This document shows, in pieces, positions 5,753 through 5,852 of a DNA stretch of 5,852 nt. The stretch comes from Hyphomicrobiales bacterium. Its GTDB lineage: Bacteria; Pseudomonadota; Alphaproteobacteria; Rhizobiales; Aestuariivirgaceae. Position numbers and translations under genes: made by a program. The first letter of the stretch is position 1. Every line of letters begins with the position of its first letter. The DNA is taken from contig JANYGE010000201.1 in the NCBI GenBank assembly GCA_025362535.1, forward strand, positions 1 to 5,852. Reading direction: 5' to 3'. The notes beneath the pieces were generated by a model. It was given only the letters and a program-made list of their open reading frames with translations. It did no database searches and had not been told where the DNA came from.

Positions 5753-5852
5753 ATGTTACATCAGGGCAACGTATCTCAACCATTGGCCACCATTGTCATT
5801 GAGTGGGAAAATGCAATTGATGTTGAAGACAAATGGTCCGACCGCGCCTTGC
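5753..5852 (+). CDS. N-terminus of a gene cut by the window edge, possibly a glycosyltransferase
   Basis: An open frame of 33 codons runs off the right edge. It starts at an ATG with AGGAA (5744-5748) 4-5 nt upstream, the clearest ribosome binding site in this part of the window. The product begins MLHQGNVSQPLATIVIEWENA and continues IDVEDKWSDRAL. The beta strand LATIVIEWENA near the N-terminus recalls the first strand of family 2 glycosyltransferases and of similar proteins from rhizobia and relatives. With so little sequence this is only a suggestion. The sulfotransferase gene is divergent from it across 219 bp, and a glycosyltransferase would fit the glycan-modifying neighbours. Confidence 0.6.
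   Translation, partial: MLHQGNVSQPLATIVIEWENAIDVEDKWSDRAL

Overview
The window looks like ordinary chromosome from an alphaproteobacterium of moderate GC. The grounds are a SerC of the form usual in alphaproteobacteria, a two-hairpin leader before it that resembles the alphaproteobacterial serC leader RNA, and a DUF2239 protein. These are judgements from remembered family features; no database search was made.

Left part (1-1876). The minus strand carries the 5' two thirds of phosphoserine aminotransferase (serC, 1-788, cut by the window edge). Before it lies a leader whose second hairpin covers the Shine-Dalgarno sequence. Upstream is a small GIY-YIG domain gene (911-1246, minus). Divergent from that is a DUF2239 gene (1307-1876, plus). 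The 60-bp gap between these two holds a perfect 24-bp palindrome and a second, related 14-bp palindrome 27 bp away. The two overlie the -10 and -35 of a candidate promoter for the GIY-YIG gene. The DUF2239 protein has an AT-hook-like KRGRPK segment and a stretch that reads like a ribbon-helix-helix, so it may bind these sites and regulate both genes. This divergent pair with its operator is the most interesting part of the window.

Middle (1862-2533). A dienelactone hydrolase family gene on the minus strand overlaps the DUF2239 gene tail to tail by 15 bp. Its Cys, Asp and His triad appears intact.

Right part (2715-5852). This looks like a cell-surface glycan modification group. It holds an OafA/OatA-type membrane O-acyltransferase fused to an SGNH domain (2715-4634, plus), a PAPS-dependent sulfotransferase with an N-terminal hydrophobic segment (4640-5533, minus), and the first 33 codons of another gene on the plus strand (from 5753) that may encode a glycosyltransferase. 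The first two converge with only 5 bp between their stop codons. A joint role in acylating and sulfating a surface polysaccharide is inferred from family membership and proximity; the genes do not form one operon.

No tRNA, rRNA, CRISPR array, insertion sequence or clear intrinsic terminator was seen.
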